A stretch of 64,000 nucleotides of DNA, taken from positions 6,137,956 to 6,201,955 of the forward strand of contig NC_051095.1 in assembly GCF_901709675.1 (NCBI RefSeq), in the 5' to 3' direction. The DNA is from Syngnathus acus. Taxonomy: Eukaryota > Chordata > Actinopteri > Syngnathiformes > Syngnathidae. The notes beneath the pieces were generated by a model. The model was not told where the DNA came from. It saw only the letters and a program-made list of their open reading frames with translations, and did not search any database. The first letter of the stretch is position 1. Every line of letters starts with the position of its first letter. Below, one piece after another: positions 48,501-64,000 of the stretch. The position numbers and the translations under genes are program-made.

Positions 48501-51500
48501 ACTCGCACTCGATGTTCTCAAACAACTTGAGTTCGGCCGACTCGTAATACAGACGGTTGGGATCCTGAGGGTGGAATAAAAGACGGCGGCAATCAGAGGT
48601 GTCGACTCCGTACGTGTTAAGCTTTTGTTTCTCTGCTCTGGACCTCTTTGGGAGTTTTGTGTCCATCTCGGAGGAACCTGCAGCAACCGTAGCGACCCTG
48701 GACACACACACACACACACGCGCAGGCAGGGAGGTATCGGACTACTCTTTTTTAAAATTGAACCACAAGGGAGCTCCTGATGCGAGTACCTGCAGCTTGG
48801 AGATGATCTCTTCCTTGGTCATGTTGACAATGTTCATGTCCTCCACGGCAAAGGCCGGATAGGAGATGATGGCCAGGACGCCGGCATCCACCTCTTTGGA
48901 CACGGATGCTCTGGGGAGCATGGAGGTCAGGATGGACTAATGACGAGGAGAAAGTCAAAGTCGCTCCAATTAGCACCATCATAGAAGTCAATAGTGCTTC
49001 GATGTATGTAAATTTCACCTAAAGAAATATTAAGAACAAATGGTTGAAAAACATTAAATGCCAAAAGTTCAATTCATTTAAACTGAACTTAATAAACATT
49101 CTGAACTGAATAAAATAAAAAGCGCAAGTAACCACTTTAACATGATGAGCATGATTCTGTGCTTCCTTTCCTGACCACTAGAGGGAGTCCGACCACTGAC
49201 CTAACATGAACACTACCTGGCAGTGCTGGATGTCGTCAGCAAGGGCGTGGACCACCGATCCTGGTCCACCTTTGGCTCCAAAAAGGTTCAGCTCGTCCAG
49301 AGCCTCCAGAGCTGCCTGGAAGTGGATGAAATTCATCAAGCGCCGTGTTTTAAGTTAGCGAGGAATGACACTGGCGTGATTTTATTTCAAACGTTTTGAG
49401 TGTGTCTTGGCTGCGCTGCTAAGTGACACTTGGACTGTTTTTCCAATTTGTCCTCACAATTTCCTTGATTGAAGCAGCTGTTTGAGATCCCAATCGGTTG
49501 GTCAGACCAAAAGTTGTAAGATTAAACATCTGTATCAATCTGCACATTTTGTCATAACAAATGGACGGCTTGCTACTATGTTTTGATGATAATTACATTC
49601 CACTGTGAAACTGGATTCCTAGCATCTTAATTTAGCCACCATGCATTTTGTGTGTGTGTGTTATTTCAGAGTGGGAAGCCATTCTTGGAAGACATGGGGA
49701 ACCTGATCCCTCTCGATCGCCACAAGGCCAAGAACCTTGCTGACTGCACGGCTTCACGTCAATATGTCAAGTTTTGCAACGTCAGTAAAATCTTACAACC
49801 TTTATCACCTGAAATTCTGATTGTGTTGACTTGAATTTTATTTTGCAGTGAAAGTCTGTTGACTGACTGTCCCTAGTTGCTCTCTAGCAAGGAGGTCATT
49901 TAAAGATCGTCAAAAAGGTCACAAGAGCGACCGGACACCACGTGCGATCTTCAATGACCTACCTTGGCCGTGCCGATGGAGCTGGCGTTGATCTCAGTGA
50001 TGCCCTGGTTGGTTTTGTCCCCTCTTTCCCACATCCCGTAATCCTGCGAGCAGCCATTAACAGAATCTGTGAGTACTCCAAAAACGAATACAAATCAACA
50101 AAGCCCAAAAGAAACACCACTCACTGCCACTTTGTAAGCCGCTTCGATGTAGAACATGAGATTCTGCACTACGTCCACTTCATCTTGCGTGTAGACGATA
50201 TGAAGACCTGGCACATAAAAAAAAACGTGATCATTCCCAAACACACTAACTGTATCGGAGTCAGGTAAGCTCTCGGAAAACTGACTTGTGTTATTAGTTG
50301 CATTGTAATAACAAAAAAGCCAATTTGAATATTACCTAATGTGTCCTCTTCATGCCAAATCATTATGAGCAAACCTCAGTGACACAGAAAGTCTCACTGT
50401 GAAATTCAGGAGAGAGGAACTTTGAGAACAACGTCAAGAAACTGACGGTAAGGTCTCTAGGACGGACTAAAACTGCAAAAATGAAAGCTTGAATCTTGAA
50501 TTTTAAAGGAATGATCTTGGCTAGCGGATTAAGCTAACTGTTTGTTTTTGAGGAAAGCTGCATGCTACACCTACCTGAAGATGGTTTCAATGGGGCGTAT
50601 TTTTGCATCATTGTACAAGCGCACATTTCAGAGAGCTTATTTGAGTCCATTTCATTGAAACGGTAGGAATCGCGCTCGTACCGGACGCTGTCATCTGAGC
50701 CAGGAACAGCAAAAAGAGTGAGGTGGCGTCCACCTGCAGATGGCCCCACTGGTCATCGCCGACCACAGTGGCGCAAGTCCTGGTGTTATACTTGGCGTGA
50801 AGCGAGTCGGACGTGCTGCGGCTGTACTTGAACCTCTCTATTTTATCCAACTGCAAGTGAGAAAAAAATTACAATGCAAGATCAGAGCGGACCAGAAAAT
50901 GTCGTGGTGCTTCCTGTACGCAGGGGGGCCACACACTTGGCGCATAATGCACTGCAGCACTCCTCTCATCAGCTTCACCACGCTCTGCAGAAACGCACAA
51001 ACCAAAGGACACAATCAGTAATGACAGACAATTGGCTTTCCCTCTTTTTGGAGACATTGTTGTCTAAACTAACGAGACCACTTTGACAATGTACAGTGGT
51101 ACCTTGGGATACAACATTTAAATCATCACTCCCCATTAGAATGAATGGAAATGCCTTTAATGCGTTCTAGCTTACCTACAAAACCATACAAAACATTTTT
51201 TAAGATAAAACACTGTAATTAGCATTCTACTTTCCTATAATATAGACTATCATTGTCATTAAATACAATGTAAAGAATTCAAACAATTTTTTCATCATTC
51301 TTTAATGTTCATTGTGCTGCTCCTTCCGGTATGCTTGCCTTGGCCACCGGGGGGGCGGTATTGTGCAATGGAGGTTCATTGGATAATTGACAGCTCTTAT
51401 GACTAAAAAACTTGTAGCTCTGACTACTTTCATCTCAAGCGACCACAGTACTGATAGCTGAAAAAATAATGAAGTAAGTATTTATACTTTCTGACTCCAA

Positions 51501-52323
51501 ACCTGCTCAAGTTCGTAGGCCTTAGCCTTGTCTTCATCTCTGTCGGCGTTCTTCCTGTAGGCCAGGCTCAGCGCCCACACGGACACGATGCTGTAAACGT
51601 TGTCTCGGACCCAAGCGTCCGGCTGCTCGCCGCTTCCGGGCAAAAGGCCCGTGACGGGGTCCTGTGGAGCGCGTGCCACATATTATTTTTTTTGCAACAT
51701 GTTTTAGTAAAAAAATTAATTTGTAAGACATCCAAGCATTTCACAAATCGAAGCAAACACGCATGGCATCTTATTTGGAGAACTGTATGAGTGAATACAG
51801 GCACTAAGAAATATTTTGTAATAAGTGTGTTTTTGCCCGTTTGCCCGAGAAACATGCCTGCCACAAATGGTCATTTGGGGATTCTACTGAGAATAATAAA
51901 TGAATACAAATCTGCCTTTGAATAAGCCGGTTGGGTGTGAAAGACAGCTTACTTGGAAACTCCTTCAGCATTCAACACTGGCTGCAAATACTGAGACTGA
52001 TGGGCTCTTCTTATAGTTTTAGCAGATGTTTAGCGCCAAACCTTTCCATTTTTACCACCTGTCAGTGCAGGTTCATGGATGAATGTGTGAAGAGGCAAAT
52101 TACGTCATTTAGGTCAATACTAACAATGTGAAAAGAATTGCGCAACAGCGTGTACTTCCCTTTTGTGGAGGCAATGTATGGAGGGAGGGGAGGTGGCTGT
52201 TATTTAAGTTTATTACTGTGATACTACACCGTTTGAAACACTCACTTGGTGCTGGAGAATAGTTTGCTGCACGATCCGGGCATAGTTGTCCAGTTTCACG
52301 CCCGAGTTGCTCCTGCTCCTCAT
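42534..52323 (-). CDS. phka1: Phosphorylase b kinase regulatory subunit alpha
   Basis: 33 exons on the minus strand, first to last: 52246-52323, 51503-51661, 50937-50984, 50682-50850, 50125-50207, 49963-50043, 49217-49315, 48790-48936, 48644-48697, 48442-48564, 48220-48315, 48049-48156, 47894-47972, 47688-47822, 47511-47620, 47251-47395, 47095-47173, 46854-47017, 46018-46179, 45692-45935, 45324-45477, 45085-45243, 44894-45023, 44670-44771, 44481-44596, 44212-44247, 43976-44011, 43731-43760, 43517-43561, 43240-43401, 43103-43156, 42793-42993, 42534-42707; all phases agree, 1253 aa. The N-terminal glucoamylase-like domain has [10 protein letters not shown] and [19 protein letters not shown]. 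The C-terminal regulatory half has [20 protein letters not shown] and ends in a farnesylation-type CTVQ. The subunit holds phosphorylase kinase inactive until phosphorylated; the complex activates glycogen breakdown in cytosol. PHKA1 rather than PHKA2 is chosen because HDAC8 is adjacent, as in human Xq13. Intron 15 has a GC donor. Confidence 0.93.
51092..51250. repeat. Possible mariner/Tigger-like repeat fragment
   Basis: TACAGTGGTACCTTGGGATA followed by an AT-rich body resembles one end of a widespread DNA-transposon family (from memory). The matching far end was not found, so the right edge is a guess. It lies in phka1 intron 2. Confidence 0.35.
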
Positions 52324-53343
52324 GGCGACAACGTGTGTGGGACTCGCGCTTGTAAGCACTTGACAAACTCGCTAAATGTCCCGCACTAAAGTCATTGCTG
52401 CTCAGAAAGAGACAAAGACGGTCAACTTCGGACCAAACAGCGAGCCAGCTGGGGGAGCCAAAGTAAGCTCGCGCTCCGGGAAAAGCGGATATATATATAT
52501 ATATTTAGTTTGAACTTTCAAAGTAAGATGCACGACAAATGAGCGCCACGTTTTACTTTCAAACTAAAACTATTCAACTTTGATGTTTATTATTTGGTAT
52601 TTGGTGTTATTAAATGAATTGCAGATATAAGGGATACATGAAAAATAAACTTAGGATGGCATTGTGATGACATTTCTGACACCAAAGCTTTCGATGCGAG
52701 GACAAAACAAAGAGGAAATGATCTCCCGATCGGTTGTGGCAAGATGTCGAATATAAGCAGCAGCCTGAACAGATGATAAAAAAAAAAAAAAAAAATCGGC
52801 TTTATTGTGAAAATTTTAATGTGAAATAGATTACAAGTCGTAAAAAATATGTGAAAATATGCAATTGTTTAAGTTATTTATGATTTACTTGGGACGTTTC
52901 GTTATTGTCCTGTTTTCTTTTTTCCCTTTTATATTTTATTGATATATTTTCCTGTTTTTAAGCTAAAAAAAATTGATTCATTCATTCAAGTATAAAACGC
53001 AAGTTAGAAACTACAAACAGTCCCAGCATGCTGCAGGCCATTTGGCCAATTGAGTCCCCATTTCTAAAATGTCCCACCGGGGACAAAGTTTTGCCATGTA
53101 TACTCTTCCCATCAAATATTTAGAATTTTAATTTTCCAGTGATTAAGTTACGACCAAAAAGACACTGACATTAATTTCGAAATGTTTTTTTTGTCACAAG
53201 AAGACATAAAACAAATGTGTTTCAAGTTGTCAGGGGGAACGTTTACAGTGTAACACCAGAAGCGAGCCCTGCTTTCCGCTCGCTCTTGACTGTTTTTATT
53301 TTTGATATTTATTCATCGCCCTTGTAGATTTTCTCCACACAAT
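52324..53343. promoter_or_regulatory. Shared divergent promoter region of phka1 and hdac8
   Basis: The phka1 and hdac8 start codons point away from each other 1.0 kb apart. No other exon is seen between them. An (AT)8 run lies at 52489-52504 and a poly-A at about 52777-52795. The phka1 side is GC-richer near 52440-52490. A bidirectional promoter is possible but not shown. Confidence 0.4.
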
Positions 53344-55954
<2,611 letters not shown>

Positions 55955-58900
55955 AAGCCAAAGACATTATGGAAGGCATGTGTTCGTTCAGCCGTCTGCC
56001 TTATATGGAATGCAGAAGGTTATTAGGGAACTTTTGGCACACTGCTACCTTGAAGAGGGTTGTACACTATTCACGTTTGGATGTGTCTGTTTCTTGTTTT
56101 TTTTATTTTTTTTTTATAAAAGTGCGTTTTAATTACACGGTTGCCTCACTGAATCCACAAGTATTTGTTTAGAATGAGTTCAAACCAACCTGCAGGTTTA
56201 TTCCCATGGGAACAGTACAGCTTTGAGAATTTTGCACCGCTACTTGTAAATACCTTTACCCATGTTATTGTGTCTTTTGAAACTTTTAAAGTTGACTTGG
56301 AACATGTATCGTTGGTCTCTTTTACTTTCTACTTCAGCTGGTCATAAAAGTGTCAACATTTATTTCGACCAATATTGCATGATATTGATAATAATTCCAA
56401 CATTTCAAGTATTTGACGCCCTCTAGTCGGTGGTTGCAGTGTAACGTCAGCTTCGACATCGGTTAATTTCTGAAAACGGGGACACCTTTTTTTGGAGGGG
56501 GCGTGGTCGTTTATGCAGGGGGCGGGGTCTCTTTTAACGGGGCGGGGCGTCATTTCCTGTCATGTTATGATACAAATGACATGGTGTCTGTATAGCAATT
56601 GCATATTTACACTAACAGAAACATGTGTACACTGACATTTTTTAGTTTTGTAGTGGTACACTAAGTAAAAAAAGACCAAAAAATATACGGCCATCGGTGC
56701 ATTTGAAAAAAAAAAAAAAAAAGGGCTCTTCTTCAGTCCTCTTGAGTTGGCACCTTTATTTATTTGCCACAGACATGTAAGTGCCTGCCATTCATGTCAA
56801 GCACTCAGCTTCGCAAGAATCACGACTCTGGCGGAAGCACGGGAATTTTTTGATTCAACTCCTCCGTGAACGTGCATTTACACTCGGTGTAGACCGGCCA
56901 CCCCACCCTCCTTCTTTGCAAAGTGACTAGATTTGAGGAGAAGGGCGTGAACATAGTTGCGAACGATACAGAAAAACCTGGAATTGAGTGAAATGGAACG
57001 AAGTGGCAATTCTATTGACAATGTACTGTACATGTATTACGTTTGAGGCAGTCCAACAAAATCCCGGACGATTTTTGAAATTCCCCCGGTCTTTTGTTTT
57101 CTTTTCTCAAAAGTAGGACATGTCCGGGAAAAAGAGGACGTCTGGTCACCCTAACGCAAACAAATTTAAAAAATAAGAAATGTGGCACGTCACACCTCAG
57201 TGCGTGCGTGTGTGCGTGCGTACAGCGTGTGAGCGTGTTCGTGCGCGCGTGTGTGTATAGGCAAAATGCTGTTCCGCTGAAGGGTGGGGCACGCGCAAGT
57301 CTTATCTTAGCCGCACACACCGGAGTACGCACATAAGCGCTCGTTTCGAAATACGTCACACGTGTTGCGCGTGCACGCCGCAGTAGTCACGCATGCGCTG
57401 TGGTCGGCTTGCGACGCACACGCGCTGCAATTGAGTATCACCGGCGGCTTCTCGGGAAAGAGTTAATTTCCTCGGTGTGGAGACTCGGTGAGTTGTTTTT
57501 GATTCGTGTTGCTGTCGTGGTGACTTGTGGCAGACTAGCGGCCAGGCTAACTAGCGCCACAATCGACTGACTATTGAGGCGTTGTGGTCCGTCAAGGAGC
57601 CTCACCTGCGCTAAACATCTGTCACATTTTGGTGAGTCAGATATTTTCCAAATGTACTTGGTGGTAGTCTGAGTTCGACATAGTTGTTCTCATGAGACTT
57701 TTTATTTCCTTGTTGTGAGCAATGTACAGCGCGAAAACATCTGTCTTTGTTGCCATGGAAACTCGGCCCCTGCTTCAGCATCCTGACTCCGAGCAGGCGA
57801 GCTGCCCCCCACCCCACCCCTTTTAAAATCTTGTTCCCCAAAACATCAGCAGAAGTTCTTTGCTTGCTTTTTTGCACTCTTTCTGCTTCCTGTCATATTT
57901 TTAGGCGTGTGATGTCACACCCATCTGCACACATTTCTCACCCATTCCCAAGTTTAACAGCTGAAGGTGTTAACAAGGCCCCATGCTTCTTTTTACCATG
58001 CACGTGATGGAGCTTCTCACCTCACATCCGACACCTTGTCACTGGTGTGGAAAATGCTGTAGAAACTTCCACATGATTTGTCACCTTGTATGAGTCAGCC
58101 CTCATTTGTGGAAGTGTGACAGGTCAGATGAATTTGTAGTGTCAATATTTGCCCGCGTTGCGTCTACAGAGGTGTGCGAGCGCCTGTTCTGTAAAGCACA
58201 TTTGATGTTCCGGCCTGGTGTTAAGTTCCTAACGTGAATGCAAGGGGACGCCGTGTTCTGACGAACCAGAGCAATCTTGTTGAACGAGCGCTCTCCTCAA
58301 CCCCCCCTCCCCCCTCTGGATTTTTCTTCAAACAGATTCTACTTCTGTGGTCTCCCAGCTGCGTTTGTTCATCGCATGCTCATCAGAACTGCCAAGAGAA
58401 TCGGCGGCAGGTGATCCGGTTCGGCTCTCCATACAGGTCAGTGCTGACTGTGGGAACATGAAGCCAAGTTTGTTTGGATCGATGGTTCATAATGAGGTCA
58501 ACAAAGAGGCTGGTTATTGTATGTTTGGGAATTTGCATGGGATGGTGTCATCGGGGTTTCGAATCAGCTCCAGGAGGCGCCCCATTAAAAGCCGTCGCCA
58601 CGCCACACATGCTGCGACTGTCATGTCGGCCTCAGACAAACAAAGCCCCGTTGTTGGTGAGTCGCTTCATTGAGCGCGGCAGTTTTGAGCGGTTGCCACG
58701 GTAGCACGTGGCATCTGGGCAACAGCCGCGAAATAGATGATTGAAGCCCATTGGATATTCTGCTGACTTTTGAGTGACCCACCTTTTACTGCTTTTTATT
58801 TATTTTTTTGCTCCGAGCTCAAACTGTCGTGACCAGTTAGGTCAAGTCAAAAAGGTTCAACTCAATAAACGCCTCAAGTCAAACTACATAACTTATGTTG

Positions 58901-59662
58901 ACATATAGGGAACATGTACTAGTACACAATTTAAAATGTTTGGTGTTCAAACACTTTTTTAACTTATACAAAAGTACATATTTGTACAGGTATCACAACA
59001 AGCAGCAGGTCTTGCTCATCGAACCGTTTTAAAGAAGATTGCCTCACTCATACGACTTCTTTCGTGTCTGTGCATGGTTAGCGTTTTAAGTTTTTAATGG
59101 TCTGATGTCCTGTTCTGTCATGTTTTTCTACTGTGCATAGTGAATAGTGCACTTGAGTTGAATTTGAAGAAAAGGGTGAATTCAATCCAAATCGCTATAC
59201 CGGTCAGAAAATAACAATTCAGTCTTTTGCTCAAATCGTTTTGCTTTGCGTCTTAACATTAGCGCCGCAAGAGGAAGAGCTGTTGGGGGGGGAGCTCCTT
59301 GCATGCGGTGCCAAGAAAAACCAGACCAGCAGGTTTCACTCACAAGTACACAAAGTCAGCTCGCACGTGAACTTTCAAATGACATCAATGTGAAAGACAC
59401 ACACGAGCACGCACGCACACACAAACACACGCTTAAATCCAGAGAGCTGTGGTTTTGGGCCTGTGTGGAGATGTTTTCAGGTAGTGGCTGCTTAACCGCA
59501 GGAGTTTTTTTTAATTGTTTTATTATATTTTTTTAGTTCCTCGTGTGTGAACATGGACTGTCAAAAACGCAGGCTGGGAGGTGCCATTCCGTATGAAGCG
59601 AAATGATTGGCAATCATGCACGACCGTGACCTCACCGCCGCTCCCGTCCGTCTGCCGCCGGG
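55955..59662. other. hdac8 3' region and fhdc1 5' region
   Basis: No coding exon is supported. A poly-A run lies at about 56705-56722. GT/GC-rich sequence at 57180-57430 and CG-rich sequence at 57360-57600 look like a promoter. A possible noncoding fhdc1 exon ends at 57487 (AGACTCG|GTGAGT). A CA-rich patch lies at about 59398-59430. Confidence 0.4.
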
Positions 59663-62600
59663 ATGCGCATGATGGACGGCGTCTCGCCGGCCAGTGAGAA
59701 CCAGACGGCGGACACGATGCCGCCGCCGCCGCCGCCGCCACCGCCTCCACCACCTCCGCCTCTCCCTCCGCCGACTCCCTTTCTAGGAGCGTCCACAGGA
59801 GGCCTGAGGCTCAGTAAGAGGGTGAGGAGTTTCTTCTGGAAGACAATCCCGGAAGAGCAGGTAAGGAAGGAAGCGCACCTCGTCCAGCTGCGTGTGAAGG
59901 CAGCGTTTCGTTTGGGCCGGCAGGTGCGGGGGCGCACCAACCTGTGGACGCAGGGCCAGGCGCAGCAGCGCTACCAGATAGACGCCAACACGGTAGAAGA
60001 ACTCTTTGGTCAGACACGAGACGGCGACACACCTGCAAGGGGAGGGAGGGGCCGCTCCTCCCTGCGAGACACAAAGGACCAGGTTGGTAATGATGAAGAC
60101 GGTGACGATGACAACAGTGACGATAAGAAAAAGTTATGACAACGGCAGTGCCGTCAGCAATTCACTTCAATTCCACCTCTGTGACGACGATGATCAAAAA
60201 CAGCAACGAGGACGATTCAATGTAACTTGGCGTCGACGTCGCCAACGATCATTCCAATGTCGGCCCGCAGGTCTCCATCTTGGACAACAAGCGAGGGATG
60301 AACGTGGCCATCTTCCTCAAACAGTTCAAGAGGTAAAAAGCGACAGAGGCGGCCACAAGGTGTTGTGGGTAAAACACACGGCGTCACGACCATTGTATGT
60401 CCGTGAGCATTTTAGGACAGTGTGCAAAAAAAAAGTAAAATATATCTTTATTTTGCTACTATTGTGATCCCATAAATTAATCAAATGTCACTGTTATTTA
60501 TTATTTTAAAATGAATTAACCACGTCTTTAAAGCGAACCTGGCAGCAAGTGGCAAGATGGCTGCCCCCTGAAAGAACAGGCAGATTTTGCCTGTTTAATT
60601 CAAATTCGTACTATTAATCAAAACACACGACTATTTAGGCTACACAGAACGCTACTACAAAAAAAAAAAATGGTTGGGTTGACTTCCGCTTTAATTCCTA
60701 TTTGACAAGTGCAACATTAATCAGAATACAGTGTTTGGATTAGCGTAATATTGTAATGAAAAACAAATGGAGTTGACTTATGTTTAAAGGTATAAAATTA
60801 ACAAAATATACAAATTATGATTGTGTTTTAGTGATTAGTTTTAAGGGAAAACATTGTAAATAATTGCAACAATTACAGCATGGTGAAATGCATCATCCAG
60901 AAAAGTAAAAGGTGAAAACGTCACAGATGTTTGTCAAGCTCCAAGTAAGACAAGACACCAAACACAGAGTCAAACGTGACATTTGTGTTTGCGTGCTGTT
61001 GAGCGTGTTTACTCAACACTGCGGTGCACACAAAAGCCCTCTTGCACCCTTGCTAGCAGGAAGCGCTCGCTTCAATTTAAGGATTAGCACTCGTCCTTCT
61101 CGTTCAGGTCCAATCAGGCCATCGTCAACGACATTCGCAATGGCAACAGTGAGTCTTACGGGGCGGAGCCTCTTCGAGAGCTGATGAAGCTTCTACCAGA
61201 GGCGGACGAGGTATGGTCCACTTTTCCGCTAACTGAGGTCATTTTGCATGTGCGTAAAAGCGCAAGTGAGTGGAGTGGCTAGCGAGTGATTTCTAATTTG
61301 TGTTTGGAGCAAGGTGAAGAAGATGAAGGCGTACGACGGCGACGGATCAAGGCTGCCGTTGGCCGACTCCTTCGTCTTCCTGCTCATTCAGCTCCCCAGG
61401 TCAGCCGCGAAGCTTTCGCCCGCCGCGTCGCCGCTAGCGGATGGCTCGTCATCATCGCGCTGTCCTGATCGGTCTGCAGTTACGCCACGCGCATCGAGTG
61501 CATGCTGGGCAAGGAGGAGATTCCTGGCATGTGCCAAGCCATGCGGGCGCATATTGACATCCTTCGTTCTGCAACCAAAGGCGAGGCCAAACCCATTAGC
61601 GTCGGCTCCTCGTCCTCCTATGTATTTTGAGAGAGTGCTAATCCTTTCTCCGCTGCAGAGGTTCTGGGCTGCAAGGAGCTGCACGCCGTCCTCCACTTGG
61701 TGCTGCAGGCCGGGAACATCCTTAACGCTGTGAGCCACTCCTTAGCGTGTTAACGTTGTTGCAGGCGTGATAAGTTACGCACGCGTGTGTTGCAGGGAGG
61801 TTACGGCGGTAACGCGGCGGGTTTCAAACTCTCGTCGCTTCTGTCTCTGGCGGACACCAAAGCCAACAAACCTGGAATGAACCTGCTGCACTTTGTGGCT
61901 CTGGTGGGTCGTCACAAACAAAGTTCTCCTTTGTCCTCGTCTTCTTCCTCCGCATCTTTCCTTCAGTGACGTGACTGTTGGTTGTCCTCCTAACGGATCA
62001 AACTCATCTTCCCAGGAAGCCCAGAAAACAGAGGAGAAGTTATTGGACTTCCCAGTGAAGTTGAGTCATATTCAGGCCGCTTCAAGGTTAGACAGAGTCT
62101 TCTCTTCTCGGTCATGGGGTGGACTTTAGTGTCGGAACTTTTCTCTTTTGCAAAGGGTCTCCTTGGAGACGTTGGACGCCGAACTGCAGCGGCTGACGTG
62201 CCGCATGCGCGCTCTCGAGGAGAGTGTCCAAAAGGACAGTGAGCTCCTGCAGCAGCTGGCCGTTTTCCTGCAGGTACCGCTGACAAGTATCTTCATGACT
62301 TGCCCTATTTTTGCCAGTGTCGCTCGAGACTTGCCTGAAACTTTGTGGTGAGGATTCCACAATTCCTTCTGACCGTGTTTTAGGACACAACAGCGGAGCT
62401 GTGCTCGTTGCGCGGCAGCCGCCAGCTGCTGAGCAAGGAGGCCGGCGAGCTGATAGACTTCTTTTGCGAGGACGCCGACACGTTCCGACTGGATGAGAGC
62501 TTTGCTGTCCTGCAGGGCTTCTGCTGCAAGTTCAGCTGCGCTGTCAAGGTAGGCTGCTGGCACAGTTTGAACAGGGCGAAAATGTCTGCAGCAATATTTC

Positions 62601-64000
62601 TCGATCATGTAGTACATGCTCGCAGAATGGCTCAAGCGGTTGTCGTTGTTGTTGACGAATGGCTCGTTGGCTGATTGAAGGAGAACAAAGAGCGGGAAGC
62701 CAAGGAGCGGTCTCGGCGCCATCGCTTGCAAGTGCTGGAGGAGCAGAAGAGACATTCGTGGGCCGGCGGTGAGGAGGTACAACCGCACCAAATCCCAAAG
62801 CGTGCTGTAAATCAGTTGACCGACCACTTTGCGCTGTGGCAGGTGGGCGGCACAATCAGCTCGTACTACAGTAGTGAAACAGATCTTTCGGCAGCCACGA
62901 CGGAGCATGACGAGGCCAGCGTGCTCCTGGAGCTCCTCTCCCCCAAGTCGCGCAGCTGGCGCGCTTCTCGCCGGCGTACGGGACACGCTCGACACTCGCC
63001 GACGCAAAGCCCATCCTCGCCCTCTTGGAACACGTCGCCGTTGACACCGACGACTCCATACATCGCCTCCGACTTGGACAGCACCGGCCGAGACCACGCG
63101 GTTGCCTCCGTGACACAGCCGGCGCGTCGTCGCTGCAAAACACCTCCCGAAGACGGCCACGGTGACGCTAACGACGGCGGGAACATCGTGGCGCTCCTGG
63201 AGAACTGTTCGCTGGTCCCTGAGCCAAAGACCTCCGGAGAGATCGGTGCCTTTGCTTGCCTCCGCGATGTCGCCACCGTGGGTGCGGTAGAGCCGCGAGC
63301 TTCCGAAGAGGCGACGACAGCGCAGGCGGCGGTGACGTGGTGCGTGACTGCCGTGTGCGAGACAGACCAACCGGGAGAACAAGACCCGGCGTCCTTTGCT
63401 GCTCCGGCCCATTCCGAGCCAGTCAGTCACCAACCGCCGCCTTCCTCGGCGCTTTCCGTCCCACCCGCGGATTTTCCTCAGCCAGACCAGCGCAAGAAGT
63501 CTGGCTCGTCGGAAGCCGTCGCTACTGTCGCGAACGGGATCCGATCCAAGCTGGTGCGCACCCTCACCAGCTCTGAAAATCAAAACATGAGGAAAGTAGT
63601 GCCCGTTTCCAGGACAGGCAGAGAGAAACGAGGAGAGAAGCCCTCTCTTGCTCAGTCATCCCGACGCGCCAGCCTCCAGCTCCAGGATTCAACAGCACGC
63701 CGTGTTCCTTCTGCTCGCAAGCCAGCAGAGAAGATATGTCGCTCGACGCTGCAATCGCTTGGCGTTAAACGCAGCCCTCCCGCCGACGGCTCACCTGTTG
63801 CTCGTCCTCCCAACCTGTCGTCAGGCCCGTCTTTCGCCCGAAACACCGCCTCTTCCTCTTTCAGACAAACGCAAGCCGGCTGTCCACCAGCGAATGTCCC
63901 CAAACGTGCTTCTGAAGCATCCTCCAAAGCTTCCGCATCTGCCGCGCACCCTCGCGCCTCCTCATCTTTGTCCTCGCCCAAGAGGACCCAGAGTAAGAAG
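59663..64000 (+). CDS. fhdc1: FH2 domain-containing protein 1 (inverted formin 1), C-terminus cut off
   Basis: Thirteen exons are visible: 59663-59860, 59924-60082, 60271-60332, 61108-61210, 61314-61399, 61480-61580, 61659-61729, 61796-61903, 62016-62086, 62156-62273, 62384-62548, 62681-62776, 62843-64000 and beyond; 832 aa so far. A short N-terminus leads to an FH1 polyproline run (about residues 19-36). The FH2 actin-nucleating domain starts at [20 protein letters not shown]. It includes [26 protein letters not shown] and the GN-x-x-N motif in [14 protein letters not shown] Ser/Arg/Pro-rich region follows; in FHDC1 the C-terminal part binds microtubules. FHDC1 has FH1-FH2 at the N-terminus without GBD/DID, as here. 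Its roles in actin-microtubule coordination, Golgi and cilia are family knowledge. Intron 6 has a GC donor (ACCAAAG|GCGAGG, 61581). The stop lies beyond the window. Confidence 0.95.

Noticed and set aside
59246-59536. Possible upstream coding exon of fhdc1
   Set aside because: No suitable splice donor joins it in frame to the exon at 59663, and the ATG there already gives an FHDC1-like N-terminus.
62126-63583. 485-codon minus-strand open frame opposite fhdc1
   Set aside because: It lies antisense to real fhdc1 exons and crosses their introns. Its length is explained by GC-rich coding DNA without stops on the other strand, and it has no recognisable domain.

Overview
The window reads as gene-dense nuclear DNA of a ray-finned (teleost) fish, probably a compact percomorph-type genome. 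Every coding region is split by GT-AG (and some GC-AG) introns, many only 60-120 bp. The proteins are vertebrate-specific families, and the gaps hold typical fish dispersed repeats and small inverted-repeat elements. There are no bacterial operons, CRISPR arrays or rRNA/tRNA genes that I can see. The species cannot be fixed from sequence alone.

Layout, left to right: hAT-type transposon end (1-55); last two coding exons of tox4 (+); supt16h (+, 2822-9719, 24 coding exons plus a likely 12-nt microexon); an unnamed RING/B-box TRIM gene with a long acidic repeat tail (+, 11862-14069); mrpl48 (+, 15075-16673); the Tec-family tyrosine kinase tec (+, 17819-21262); a small single-Ig-domain membrane protein (-, 21747-22418); two tandem leukotriene B4 receptor-like GPCRs (+, 23988-26478 and 27174-28434); klhl33 with two BTB domains (+, 29392-32081); a gene-poor stretch; ache (+, 37293-39976) with a probable distant 5' noncoding exon; phka1 (-, 33 exons, 52323 down to 42534); hdac8 (+, 53344-55954), divergent from phka1; and fhdc1 (+, from 59663), cut by the window end inside its last visible exon.

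The genes do not form one pathway. Some neighbourhoods match known vertebrate synteny: tox4/supt16h/klhl33/ltb4r are all on human 14q11-q12, and PHKA1/HDAC8 are neighbours on Xq13. Others (mrpl48, tec, ache, fhdc1) come from different human chromosomes, so the window is a rearranged mosaic. I did not find a convincing wholly new biological system. The most useful oddities are: six GC-AG introns among about 122, a microexon in the FACT subunit Spt16, four consecutive in-frame mini-exons in the phka1 regulatory region, an arginine-flanking change in the DRY motif of one LTB4 receptor copy, extra introns in ache, the double-BTB Kelch protein, a TRIM with tandemly duplicated acidic repeats, and a cluster of CRE-like sites upstream of the TRIM gene. 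Exon boundaries were worked out by hand from splice consensus, reading-frame continuity and remembered family sequences; no alignment was run.
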